NCBI RefSeq assembly: GCF_900454025.1
Contig: NZ_UGQM01000001.1
Span: 5,766,001-5,830,000, forward strand
Reading direction: 5' to 3'
Length of the DNA stretch: 64,000 bases
From: Mycolicibacterium gilvum
Lineage (GTDB): Bacteria; Actinomycetota; Actinomycetes; Mycobacteriales; Mycobacteriaceae
In this document: piece by piece, positions 50,051 through 57,765 of the stretch
Layout of the letters: every line of letters starts with the position of its first letter
Numbering within the stretch: the stretch's first letter is position 1
The notes under the pieces: generated by a model
What the model was told of the DNA's origin: nothing
The model's input: the letters and a program-made list of their open reading frames with translations, nothing else
Database searches by the model: none
Program-made: the position numbers and the translations under genes

Positions 50051-51019
50051 ATGAGCCGGCGCGACCCCGCACACCAGCGTCACATCGCGGTGCTGGTGTA
50101 CGACGGTGTCCGCGCGCTGGACCTCGCCGGCCCGACGGAGGTCTTCGAGATCGCGCGCGAGATGGGCTGCGGGTACACGACCGGGCTCTACTCCACGGCG
50201 AACTCCCCCACGGTCCGCTGTGCGTCGGGTATGACGGTGCACGCGACTGCGGCCTCGGAGCTGACGAACGCCGATACCCTGCTCGTCCCGGGCGGCGACG
50301 ATCCGGCCCGGTCCGCAGCCCCGTGGCTGTCGAAAGTGCTACGCGCCCAACTGAATGACGTGCGGCGGATCGCGGCACTCGGCACGGGTTGCTTCGCTCT
50401 GGCCGCCGCCGGGATCCTCGACGGCCGGCGCACCACCACGCACTCGCGGCACCTGGACGCCTTCGCCGCGCGCCACCCCACCGCGGTCCTCGACCGTGAA
50501 TCGGCGTTCACCCGGGACGGTCCGGTGTGGACGTCGGCCGGCGCCTCCGCCGGTGTCGACCTCGCGTTGGCGCTCGTCGGCGAGGACCACGGCGCCGCGG
50601 TGGCCCAGGAGATCGCGAAGGAGTTGGTGTTGCCCGGCAGGAGGATGGAGGGTCATCCGCAGCTCTCGGTCGCCGCACGGACTCCGCGGCCCAAGCATCC
50701 CGAGATCGATCGGCTCCTCGTGACGATCTCGGTGGATCCGGCGGGTGATTACGAACTCGACTCCGTCGCAGCGCATCTCGGTATCAGCGCGCGCCATCTC
50801 GCGAGGCTGTTCAAGGCGCAGGTGGGCGTGACGCTGCGGCAGTACGTCCACGAGGTGCGGCTGGAGAACGCCGTCGGGCTGGTTCTGGCCGGCGAGTCGT
50901 TCCATGCCGCCGCCAGGCGCAGCGGACTGCACGGCGGCGCACGGGTCAGAGACCACCTGGCCGGTCGTCTACGCGTCGACGCCCGTGGTGCGGAAGCGGT
51001 TTCGGTACACGCCGGGTGA
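50051..51019 (+). CDS. GlxA-family transcriptional regulator (DJ-1/PfpI plus AraC)
   Basis: 322 aa. N-terminal DJ-1/PfpI-like sensor (about 10-180: IAVLVYDGVRALDLAGPTEVFE, LLVPGGDDPARSAAPW, AALGTGCFALAAAGILDG) and C-terminal AraC helix-turn-helix (about 235-320: DSVAAHLGISARHLARLFKAQ). The first HTH is normal; the second (AARRSGLHGGARVRDHLAGR) diverges from the usual SGFGS...LRRxF pattern. Divergent from the NHase operon and therefore a candidate regulator of it. Convergent with another GlxA gene, overlapping it by 51 bp. ATG 50051; a GTG 6 bp before is also possible. Confidence 0.85.
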   Translation: MSRRDPAHQRHIAVLVYDGVRALDLAGPTEVFEIAREMGCGYTTGLYSTANSPTVRCASGMTVHATAASELTNADTLLVPGGDDPARSAAPWLSKVLRAQLNDVRRIAALGTGCFALAAAGILDGRRTTTHSRHLDAFAARHPTAVLDRESAFTRDGPVWTSAGASAGVDLALALVGEDHGAAVAQEIAKELVLPGRRMEGHPQLSVAARTPRPKHPEIDRLLVTISVDPAGDYELDSVAAHLGISARHLARLFKAQVGVTLRQYVHEVRLENAVGLVLAGESFHAAARRSGLHGGARVRDHLAGRLRVDARGAEAVSVHAG

Positions 51020-52009
51020 AATCCCGAGATTGCGGCGGAATGTGCGCCGCATCGTGTCCGGCGTGCCGAACCCGCTGCGGCGTGCCACGGAGTCCTGGCT
51101 GTGGTCGCCGGTGGCCAACAGCACTTTCGCGGCCTCCAGACGGGCCTGCTCGACGAACCGGGCGGGCGTCATCCCCACCTGGTCGCGGAAGACACGGACG
51201 AGGTGGCGCTCACTGACCGCGGCGCGCGACGCCATCGCCGCGAGCGAATGGTCGCCGGCCGGATCGGCGATCACCGAATCCACGACCGCACGCAGGCCGC
51301 CGGTCACCGGGAGCGCGGATTCAGCCCACACGCTGAACTGCGCCTGGCCGCCGGGACGTTGCAGGAACACCACCATCCAGCGGGCGACCCGCCGCGCCAC
51401 CGCGGGTCCGAAGTCGCTTTCGACCATGGCGAGCGCCAGGTCGATCCCGGCGGTGATTCCGGCCCCCGTGATGAACGGCCCGTCCTGCACGAACAGGGAG
51501 TCCGGGTCGACCATCACCGCCGGGTACTGGCGGGCCAGGGTCTGGCAGTGTGCCCAGTGCGTGGTGGCCCGACGGCCGTCCAGCAGGCCCAGCGCGGCCA
51601 GCACGAACGACCCGGTGCACACCGAGGCGATCCTGCGGGCCCTCGGTGCGAGTCTGCGCACCATGTCGCACGCGTCGGCGACGGAATCGGGTGTCGGCTC
51701 CTCGGGGATGTCGTGCAGTCCCGGGGTGAACGAAAAGTCCGCCGGAACGCCGCCGGGTACCAACAGCGTGTCGAAGGCGTCGGGTGCGGCGTCGAGGGCC
51801 ACGTCGACGTTCAGTGTCGCGAAAGCCGTCGTCCCGACCGGCCTGCCTGAGGGTGAGACGGTCAGGACCCGGTAGGACGCGCCGAAGTCGTTGGCGCGGG
51901 CGAAGATCTCCATGGGCGCCGCGACATCCTGCAGCGTCACCTTGTCGTAGAGCGCGAACACGACGGTCTTGCCGCCGGGATCGGCGTTGTGTCTGAATTC
52001 GTCTGTCAC
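50969..52009 (-). CDS. GlxA-family transcriptional regulator (second paralogue)
   Basis: 346 aa with the same layout: DJ-1/PfpI sensor (KTVVFALYDKVTLQDVAAPMEIF, LLVPGGVPADFSF, SVCTGSFVLAALGLLDGRRATTHW) and AraC domain (SLAAMASRAAVSERHLVRVFRDQ, RRSGFGTPDTMRRTFRRN, ISPGVYRNRF). Both HTHs look intact here. The sensor Cys (VCTGSF) is present. No clear partner gene beyond its position tail-to-tail with the first GlxA gene. ATG 52009. Confidence 0.88.
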   Translation of the reverse strand: MTDEFRHNADPGGKTVVFALYDKVTLQDVAAPMEIFARANDFGASYRVLTVSPSGRPVGTTAFATLNVDVALDAAPDAFDTLLVPGGVPADFSFTPGLHDIPEEPTPDSVADACDMVRRLAPRARRIASVCTGSFVLAALGLLDGRRATTHWAHCQTLARQYPAVMVDPDSLFVQDGPFITGAGITAGIDLALAMVESDFGPAVARRVARWMVVFLQRPGGQAQFSVWAESALPVTGGLRAVVDSVIADPAGDHSLAAMASRAAVSERHLVRVFRDQVGMTPARFVEQARLEAAKVLLATGDHSQDSVARRSGFGTPDTMRRTFRRNLGISPGVYRNRFRTTGVDA

Positions 52010-52157
52010 GTGTCCTTTTCCGCCCGTCGAGGGCCTCTCCCCGGCAGGCCGATTGTGCCGGTCAATGTAACGCCGGTCTGTTACCGCCGCATTGCCTGGC
52101 GCGAACTGGTCGACGCAGTGCGTTTCGGTCGGGCCGGGACGGGGAAGAAGGCACAGG

Positions 52158-52191
52158 CACCGTTACACATCAGCGTTGTGATGTCACGGTG
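52158..52191. promoter_or_regulatory. Nested inverted repeat upstream of a micro-ORF
   Basis: CACCGT-tac-ACATCA-gcgttg-TGATGT-c-ACGGTG: an inner 6-bp and an outer 6-bp inverted pair. It lies 35 bp before the small ORF at 52227. Candidate operator or RNA hairpin; not a clear terminator. Confidence 0.45.
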
Positions 52192-52226
52192 CGTCCGACA
52201 CGGTCCACAAACGAAAGGCACAGGCG

Positions 52227-52328
52227 ATGACGACTCCGGAGCCCGCCGAAGAGAACGACGAGGTCTTGACCACCCCCGCCACTCCCGGCGCCGAAGCACT
52301 ACCCACGGAATCCGACGACGCGGAGTAG
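52227..52328 (+). CDS. Candidate acidic micro-protein (33 aa)
   Basis: ATG 52227 to TAG 52328, preceded by GAAAGG about 8 nt upstream. The 33 residues contain Glu/Asp, Pro, Thr and Ala but no Lys, Arg or aromatic residue (starts MTTPEPAEENDEVL and ends TESDDAE). The region 52010-52226 upstream holds only a nested palindrome. Composition is unusual and could be chance, but ribosome site, length and palindrome argue for a gene. No family known to me. Confidence 0.4.
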   Translation: MTTPEPAEENDEVLTTPATPGAEALPTESDDAE

Positions 52329-52358
52329 CCGCCGCGCGATGGGCCCGACTTACAGCGC

Positions 52359-53264
52359 CTACAGCGTGAAGAGTCGGACAGCGTTGTCACGCAGCACTTT
52401 CCGGCACCACTCGGGACCGAGTCCCAGACGGGTGATGGATTCGACGGCGTGCTGGTAGGAATACGGGATGTTGGGATAGTCGCTCCCGAACAGCACCTTG
52501 TCGCCGAGTGCCAGCAGATCGGCGCGGGCCGACTCCGGGAACGGGTGCGTCCGCTCGGAGAAATCGGTGAACGCCATCGTCGTGTCCAGGTGCACCCCGT
52601 CGAAGCGGTGGGCGAGATCGAGGAAGTCGCGGTACTCCGGCATTCCCATGTGCGCCACGATCAGCGGGAGATGGGGACGGCTGCGCAGGATCTCGGCGAC
52701 CGGGGCCGGACCCGTGAAACGCCCTGGTGCAGGACCCGATCCGGCATGGATCACCGTCGGCACCCGGTGGTGCTCCAGGATGTCCCACACCTCACCCAGC
52801 AGCGGGTCCGCCGGGGAGTAGTCGCCGACCTGGATGTGGGCCTTGAACACCCGGGCGCCGGCGTCGATCGCGCGCTGCACGTAGCCGGCTGCGCCGCGCT
52901 CGGGATAGAAGGTGGCGGTGTGCAGGCAGTCCGGTGTCGCCCGGGCGAACCCGGTGGCCCATTCGTTCAGCCACGCCGCCATGTCCGGTTTGTGCGGGTA
53001 CACCAACGAGGTGAACGCGCTGACCCCGAACTCCCGAAGGCCTTCGACCCGGGTCTGTTCGTCCTGCCGATAGCTGATCGGCCATGGACGGCCCGTCAGC
53101 GGCCCCGCCGAATCGAAATACGCCCACACCTTGTCCATCACCCGCTTGGGCATGAAATGCGTGTGCACGTCGACGATCGCGTCGAGCCCCAGGTCTTCCT
53201 GCAGCGATCGGATCCGCTCCGGCTCGTCGTGCGGCACCGCCGATGAACCGTGGTCGTCGCACAC
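52359..53264 (-). CDS. Amidohydrolase_2-family metal-dependent hydrolase
   Basis: 301 aa TIM-barrel: DVHTHFMPKRVMDKVW (metal-binding HxH), VFKAHIQVGDYS, VIHAGSGPAPGRFTG, LIVAHMGMPEY and VLFGSDYPNIPYSYQH with the catalytic Asp. Such enzymes decarboxylate or hydrolyse small aromatic or cyclic acids. GTG at 53264 with a TACATT -10 box 6 nt upstream, so leaderless. The box lies at the edge of a 17-bp tandem repeat. The exact substrate cannot be told. Confidence 0.88.
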   Translation of the reverse strand: MCDDHGSSAVPHDEPERIRSLQEDLGLDAIVDVHTHFMPKRVMDKVWAYFDSAGPLTGRPWPISYRQDEQTRVEGLREFGVSAFTSLVYPHKPDMAAWLNEWATGFARATPDCLHTATFYPERGAAGYVQRAIDAGARVFKAHIQVGDYSPADPLLGEVWDILEHHRVPTVIHAGSGPAPGRFTGPAPVAEILRSRPHLPLIVAHMGMPEYRDFLDLAHRFDGVHLDTTMAFTDFSERTHPFPESARADLLALGDKVLFGSDYPNIPYSYQHAVESITRLGLGPEWCRKVLRDNAVRLFTL

Positions 53265-53270
53265 GCCGTC

Positions 53271-53326
53271 AATGTACTAGGGAAGACAATGGACTAGGGA
53301 AGACGATGGACTAGGGAAGACGAAGC
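53271..53326 (-). repeat. 17-bp tandem repeats forming the amidohydrolase promoter
   Basis: Three units at 53276-53292, 53293-53309 and 53310-53326 (plus-strand form ACTAGGGAAGACGATGG with minor changes). On the minus strand each contains TAGTCCAT. The gene-proximal copy reads TAGTACATT, which creates the TACATT -10 box (53276-53271). Promoter and repeat are thus the same element. Confidence 0.8.
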
Positions 53327-53330
53327 GCGG

Positions 53331-53349
53331 GTCTGTCGTTGCGACAGAC
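53331..53349. promoter_or_regulatory. Perfect inverted repeat touching the FDOR start codon
   Basis: GTCTGTCG-TTG-CGACAGAC, an 8-bp stem with a 3-nt loop. Its last base is directly followed by the ATG at 53350. Either a repressor operator or an RNA hairpin controlling translation of the FDOR gene. Confidence 0.55.
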
Positions 53350-53778
53350 ATGAGCGTCGACCCGAGCCCCCTGACCGACGATGATCTCGAGCTGCTGCGC
53401 CGCCCGCTGTACGGGTTCTTCTCCGCGGCAGCGGCACCGTCACCGCCCCAGCCCCGCCCCGTCTGGTACGAGGTGACCCCTGCCGGTGAGATCCAGCTGT
53501 TCACCGGGCCGGACGCGGTGAAGGTACGCCGCCTCGCGCGGGACCCGCGGGCGTCGCTCGTCGTCGCCGCACCCGCCGGTGAGCGTGAGCGCTGGGTCTC
53601 GGTGACCGGCCGCACCACCGTGGCGGCCGACGGTGGTCCCGATCTGGTGACTCGTCTCGCGCGGCGGTACTGGAATCTCGACGATCCGGTGCGGGCCCGA
53701 GATCTGGAGGACCTGCTGGCCGAAAGCTGGGTGCGGATCGTCCTGCACCCCGACAGGGTCGCGCGTTACCGGATGTGA
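53350..53778 (+). CDS. FDOR/PNPOx-like split-barrel oxidoreductase
   Basis: 142 aa split beta-barrel: LRRPLYGFFSAAAAPSPPQPRPVWYEVT, VKVRRLARDPRASLVVAAP, and WVSVTGRTTV, the pattern of F420- or flavin-binding FDOR-B proteins in mycobacteria. Binds a deazaflavin or flavin at the dimer interface. Its 3' end overlaps the convergent cyclase gene by 13 bp. Role unknown; relatives reduce quinones and other electrophiles. Confidence 0.87.
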   Translation: MSVDPSPLTDDDLELLRRPLYGFFSAAAAPSPPQPRPVWYEVTPAGEIQLFTGPDAVKVRRLARDPRASLVVAAPAGERERWVSVTGRTTVAADGGPDLVTRLARRYWNLDDPVRARDLEDLLAESWVRIVLHPDRVARYRM

Positions 53779-54566
53779 GCGCCGTCGATGATCGCGACGG
53801 CTCTCGTCCACCCCGCGGAGGCCTCGTGGACCTTCACCGGAAAGCACGACACCTGGAATCCGGTCGCCGGTAGCTGTTCCAGGTTGTGCAGCTTCTCCAG
53901 GTGGCAGTACCCGATGTCGCGACCCGCGCGATGTCCTTCCCAGATCAGTGACGCGTCGTGGGTTTCGGCGTAGCGGCGCGCGGTGTAGGAGAACGGGGCA
54001 TCCCAGCTCCACGCGTCGGTGCCGGTCAACCGCACCCCCTGCTCGAGCATGTGCAGGGTGGCGTCCCGCCCGATTCCGCATCCGCGTTGCACGTAGTCGT
54101 CGTGGCCGTACCGGGTTCCGGCGCTGGTGTTGACGACGACGATTTCCAGCGGCGACAGCGTGTGCCCGATGCGGGACAACTCGGCGTCGATGTCGTCGGG
54201 GGTCACCACGTAACCGTCGTCGAGATGACGGAAATCGAGCTTCACCCCGGGCTGGAAGCACCACTCGAGCGGCACCTCGTCGATGGTGATGGCGCGCTCG
54301 CCGTTCTTCACCGAGGCCATGTTCATCGTCGACGCGAAGTGGTACGGCGCGTCGAGGTGTGTGCCGCAGTGGGTGGTCATGGAGACGCGTTCGATGGCCC
54401 AGCCCTCCCCGTCGGGGAGGTCGTCTTCGGTGGCTCCCGGGAAGAACGACAACACGTCGCCGACGGTGTCACGGTGGGTCAGGTACTCGATCTCGGGTCG
54501 CAGACCGGGTGGATCGGAGGCGATCCCGCCGCGCAGTGGTACCGAGATGTCGATCAGGGTCCGCAT
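53766..54566 (-). CDS. Cyclase-family metal hydrolase (kynurenine formamidase-like)
   Basis: 266 aa. The motif HCGTHLDAPYHF, with His and Asp metal ligands, defines the cyclase family (PF04199). LIDISVPLRGGIASDPPG begins the domain and DAWSWDAPFSYTARRYAE and WEGHRAGRDIGYCHLEKL close it. Members include arylformamidases and isatin hydrolases; substrate not resolved. ATG at 54566 is backed by GAGG 6 nt upstream; a longer frame adds a non-conserved stretch. Same strand and 7 bp downstream of the PLD-like gene. Confidence 0.87.
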   Translation of the reverse strand: MRTLIDISVPLRGGIASDPPGLRPEIEYLTHRDTVGDVLSFFPGATEDDLPDGEGWAIERVSMTTHCGTHLDAPYHFASTMNMASVKNGERAITIDEVPLEWCFQPGVKLDFRHLDDGYVVTPDDIDAELSRIGHTLSPLEIVVVNTSAGTRYGHDDYVQRGCGIGRDATLHMLEQGVRLTGTDAWSWDAPFSYTARRYAETHDASLIWEGHRAGRDIGYCHLEKLHNLEQLPATGFQVSCFPVKVHEASAGWTRAVAIIDGAHIR

Positions 54567-54573
54567 GGTCACC

Positions 54574-56088
54574 TCAACTCCGGGTCGCCGCGGCACGGAT
54601 GAGCGAGTAGAGGCCCGGCGCGGTCCGCATCAGGGGCCAGGTTATCGCCGTGGTCGCCACATTCCACGCGCTGCGCGTGATCGAGCGGGGTACGCGGTCG
54701 GGGTCCATCAGATCGTTCTCCGCGAACGGGCTCACATCCGCGGAGATCATGAACTCGGTGAACTTGCGCAGCGAGCGCCCGGTGCCCCGCAGCGCGTCGA
54801 CTGCGGCGACGAAGGAACCGAGACGCGCGAACTCCCGGGCGAAGGTCTCCGTCGGCACGCCGAGGTGTTCGGCGACCAGGTCGTCGCGGGTGTGCAGGAT
54901 CAGTCGGCGCACGTCCTCGCGGCCGCCCGGCGTCGATTCCAGCGCCAGGTCGCACTCGCTGTCGAAGCCCAGCGACCGGTTGTTCAAATTTGACGAGCCG
55001 ATGCGCAGCAGCCGGTCGTCGATGACCATCACCTTGGCGTGCACGTACACCGACTCGCCGCCCGCCACCGCGGGCCAGTAGACCCCGAGACGGTCGTGCT
55101 CGTCGGCCTCCCACAGCACCCGCAGCAGGCGTTCGCGTGCGCTGTCCATCGATTCCTGCTCGAGCCGACTCTCCGAACTGCGCGGCAGCACGATCACGAT
55201 CTCGGGACCGTCGGGCTCGCGCAGCCTCGCCGCGAGCGCCTCGACCAGACTGCGCGACGCGAGGTACTGGTTCTCCAGGTAGATGACGGAGCGGGCGGCG
55301 GCGATCGCCGCCAGGTTCAGCGCCTCCACCTCACGGACCTCCTCGCTGCCGGGCAGCGCCGGAAGCGTTCGCGCGACACCGATTTCGACGTCGCACAGCG
55401 CCGGTTGCAGCATGTGGGGCCATACGGACTCGCGGGCGGTCAGCCCGGGCAGCGCTTCGCCCGTCGCCGCCTGCCACCGGTTGCGGGCCTGCTCGGAGAG
55501 GACCCGCGCGGCGGCGCCGTCGACCGCGGCGGCGACCTCGTGGCGGGGACCGTAGGGCTGACCGGCGGTCTGTCTGCCCGGATCCTCCGGTTCGTGCGCC
55601 CGGGTGTCCCACCGGCCGATCGTGAGGTCGAGTCCACCGCAGAACGCCACCGCATCGTCGATCACCACGATCTTCTGGTGGTGTACCGCGCCGGCCGGGT
55701 GTGCGCCGTCGACGGCGAAATGCATCCGGCGGGAGGTGATCTGGTTCAGAAGCGCGACCGGTGTGACCCCGAACCAGAAGCCGTCGAGCGCGGGCAGCAG
55801 ACGCAGGTTGGACTTCAGCAGGTAGACCTTCAGGTCACGGTGCGCCCACAGCAGCCAGTGCAGGAACGGGCCGAGCTGGTTCGGACCCGACATCGTGGCC
55901 CCGGCGGGCTCGAACGTCGTGCGGTAGTCGAGGTCCCAGCCGATCAGCATGATCCGCCGTTGCGCCCGCAGCATCGCTGCCTTCACGTGGGTCAGATAAT
56001 CGGCGCCGTCGACAATGGGCGCGAACCGGTCGGCGGTCGCCACCTGCCAGCATGTCTGGCCGGGCACCAGAAGGCCTTCCACGGACAC
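54574..56088 (-). CDS. Phospholipase D-like protein (two HKD motifs)
   Basis: 504 aa. Two catalytic HxKxxxxD motifs: HHQKIVVIDDAVAFCGGLD (about residues 137-155) and HAKVMVIDDRLLRIGSSN (about 355-372) with downstream NNRSLGFDSE, forming one active site. N-terminal segment (GLLVPGQTCWQVATADRFAPIVDGADYL) fits the cardiolipin-synthase/PLD superfamily. No obvious signal peptide; a hydrophobic stretch near residue 470 may touch the membrane. Likely acts on phospholipids, either transphosphatidylation or hydrolysis. Confidence 0.9.
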   Translation of the reverse strand: MSVEGLLVPGQTCWQVATADRFAPIVDGADYLTHVKAAMLRAQRRIMLIGWDLDYRTTFEPAGATMSGPNQLGPFLHWLLWAHRDLKVYLLKSNLRLLPALDGFWFGVTPVALLNQITSRRMHFAVDGAHPAGAVHHQKIVVIDDAVAFCGGLDLTIGRWDTRAHEPEDPGRQTAGQPYGPRHEVAAAVDGAAARVLSEQARNRWQAATGEALPGLTARESVWPHMLQPALCDVEIGVARTLPALPGSEEVREVEALNLAAIAAARSVIYLENQYLASRSLVEALAARLREPDGPEIVIVLPRSSESRLEQESMDSARERLLRVLWEADEHDRLGVYWPAVAGGESVYVHAKVMVIDDRLLRIGSSNLNNRSLGFDSECDLALESTPGGREDVRRLILHTRDDLVAEHLGVPTETFAREFARLGSFVAAVDALRGTGRSLRKFTEFMISADVSPFAENDLMDPDRVPRSITRSAWNVATTAITWPLMRTAPGLYSLIRAAATRS

Positions 56089-56114
56089 TGCCCCTGGCTA
56101 CCCGAACGCCACGA

Positions 56115-57107
56115 TCACCAACCGGCGTTGCGGGCCAGGTCGATCGCGTACTGGGCGACGAAGGTGCCCGCACTGGGCGCACCACGGCACGCGCCGTCGG
56201 ATTCTCCGGGCCGCTTGACCCACAGGAACGCGTCGACCATCGGGTTGCCCGTGTCGGTGGTGGGTCGCACGCCGAGAGCGCGGCCGCTCGGATTGCACCA
56301 GTAGAGGTCGTCGCCCTCGACCGGTCCGGCGCCGTTGCGGGACGTGTCGATGACGAACGGCTTGCCGCCGGTCATCCCGGAGATCGCGCCGCCGTAGCCC
56401 ACCGACTCCTCGGTGGTGAAGAAGTTCGCGGTGTTGAGGCTGAAGCCGCGCGCCTTCGCAATCCCGACCTGGTTGAGCCGGCCCGCCATCACGTCGGCGG
56501 GCACCCAGCGCGAATGCCCGGCGTCGACGTACACCGCGGTCGCCGGGTTGCGGGTCAGCGTGTCGACCGCGTAGCCGATGAGCTCCAGGCGCTCCTGCTG
56601 CCGGCCAGGTGACAGGCAGTCGATCATCGCGAGCGCGTCCGGTTCGAGGATCACCGCGGCGGGCCCGCCGCCGATGGCGCCGGCGACTCCGTCGATCCAC
56701 GCCCGGTACGACCCGGCCGATCCGAACCCGCCCGCGGCGTAGCTGCCGCAGTCGCGGTTCGGGATCCCGTAGAGGGCCAGCACCGGGGTGGTGCCGGCGG
56801 CCTGAGCGGTCGCGATGTACTTCGCGTCGACCGCCGGGGTGGAGATGTGGTCCATCCAGTACGCGGTGGGCGTGTTGACCACTGCGGCCAGCAGCGGGTC
56901 CGGGTTGCTCTGCGCCGCGCGCGTGCCCTTGGAGTTCGGGTTGACGTAAAACGGGCGCCCGACCAGCGGGTTCGCGTCGCTGACCAGCCGGACCTCCGGT
57001 GCGGTGCCGCGAGGCGCGGGTTGCGCCGCGACCGCGAAACCGGCGACGGCGGCAACCGTCAGGAAGGGGGCGATCCATCGTGCGGCTGCGCGGGCAGCGG
57101 AGGACAT
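56115..57107 (-). CDS. Secreted GH6 endoglucanase (cellulase)
   Basis: 330 aa. Signal peptide (about residues 1-30, IAPFLTVAAVAGFAVAA) then a glycoside hydrolase family 6 barrel: GRPFYVNPNSKGTRAAQ, CGSYAAGGFGSAGSYRAWID, the catalytic acid in VILEPDALAMID, and VYVDAGHSRW; closing with FVIDTSRNGAG, WCNPSGRALG and DAFLWVKRPGESDG. Hydrolyses beta-1,4-glucan. It resembles CelA1 of M. tuberculosis. Start ATG 57107, 13 bp after CheB, and so likely co-expressed with a c-di-GMP/Che cluster: a plausible cellulose or biofilm link. Confidence 0.92.
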   Translation of the reverse strand: MSSAARAAARWIAPFLTVAAVAGFAVAAQPAPRGTAPEVRLVSDANPLVGRPFYVNPNSKGTRAAQSNPDPLLAAVVNTPTAYWMDHISTPAVDAKYIATAQAAGTTPVLALYGIPNRDCGSYAAGGFGSAGSYRAWIDGVAGAIGGGPAAVILEPDALAMIDCLSPGRQQERLELIGYAVDTLTRNPATAVYVDAGHSRWVPADVMAGRLNQVGIAKARGFSLNTANFFTTEESVGYGGAISGMTGGKPFVIDTSRNGAGPVEGDDLYWCNPSGRALGVRPTTDTGNPMVDAFLWVKRPGESDGACRGAPSAGTFVAQYAIDLARNAGW

Positions 57108-57120
57108 CACGTACCGGAAC

Positions 57121-57765
57121 TTAACCGGGCGCCGCACCGAGCGCCAATTTCAGCCACCGGCCGATACCCGCGGGGTCGGCGATGTGGTCGGGGGTGTGGT
57201 CGGGGGTGAGGCGACGCAAGGCCGCGTTGACCGCGACGGGCGCCTCGCAGGTCGTCGGATTCTGGAGTACCACCCGTCCGCCGGCCGCTTTCACCGCCGC
57301 GCATCCGGCGGCCCCGTCCTCGTTGGCACACGACAGCAGCACCGCGATCGCCGATCCGGCGAAATCCGCGGCACCGGCGAACGTGACGTCGATGGAGGGC
57401 CGGGAGTGCGCCACCGGCGGGTCCAGCGCGAGATGCGCCCGCACCCCGGGCACCGTCTCGTACGGGGCGATGGACGCGTGCGGTTCGGCCGAGAGCCGGC
57501 GGCCCCGGCCCACCAGCAGGTGGTAGCCCGCCGGAGCGACGGTCAGCGCGCCGGGTGGGCAGGGCCACGGACTGTCGGGCGGCTCGTGGACCGGGATCGC
57601 GGTGTAGGTCCGCAGCACCTCGATCAGCGGGGAAGGGTCGGGCGGGCGGTGCATGACGACACAGACCACGCAGTCGCCGATGTCGGTGAGTGAGGTGAGG
57701 ATCTCGCGCAGCGCCTTCATCCCGCCGGCGCTGCCTCCGATGACGACCAGCTCAGGGCCTGCCAT
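57121..57765 (-). CDS. cheB: CheB-type methylesterase without receiver domain
   Basis: 214 aa consisting only of the catalytic CheB domain: nucleophile Ser in VIGGSAGGMKALREIL, His in CVVMHRPPDPSPL, and Asp in LSCANEDGAAGCAAV. The N-terminal phospho-acceptor receiver found in chemotaxis CheB is absent, so control by phosphorylation must come from elsewhere. Its start overlaps cheR by 14 bp. Mycobacteria lack flagella, so this is a non-chemotactic signalling unit with CheR and the hybrid kinase. Confidence 0.9.
   Translation of the reverse strand: MAGPELVVIGGSAGGMKALREILTSLTDIGDCVVCVVMHRPPDPSPLIEVLRTYTAIPVHEPPDSPWPCPPGALTVAPAGYHLLVGRGRRLSAEPHASIAPYETVPGVRAHLALDPPVAHSRPSIDVTFAGAADFAGSAIAVLLSCANEDGAAGCAAVKAAGGRVVLQNPTTCEAPVAVNAALRRLTPDHTPDHIADPAGIGRWLKLALGAAPG

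Noticed and set aside
53276-53326. CRISPR-like repeats (also 8846-8905 and 11980-12132)
   Set aside because: All are head-to-tail tandem repeats without spacers.
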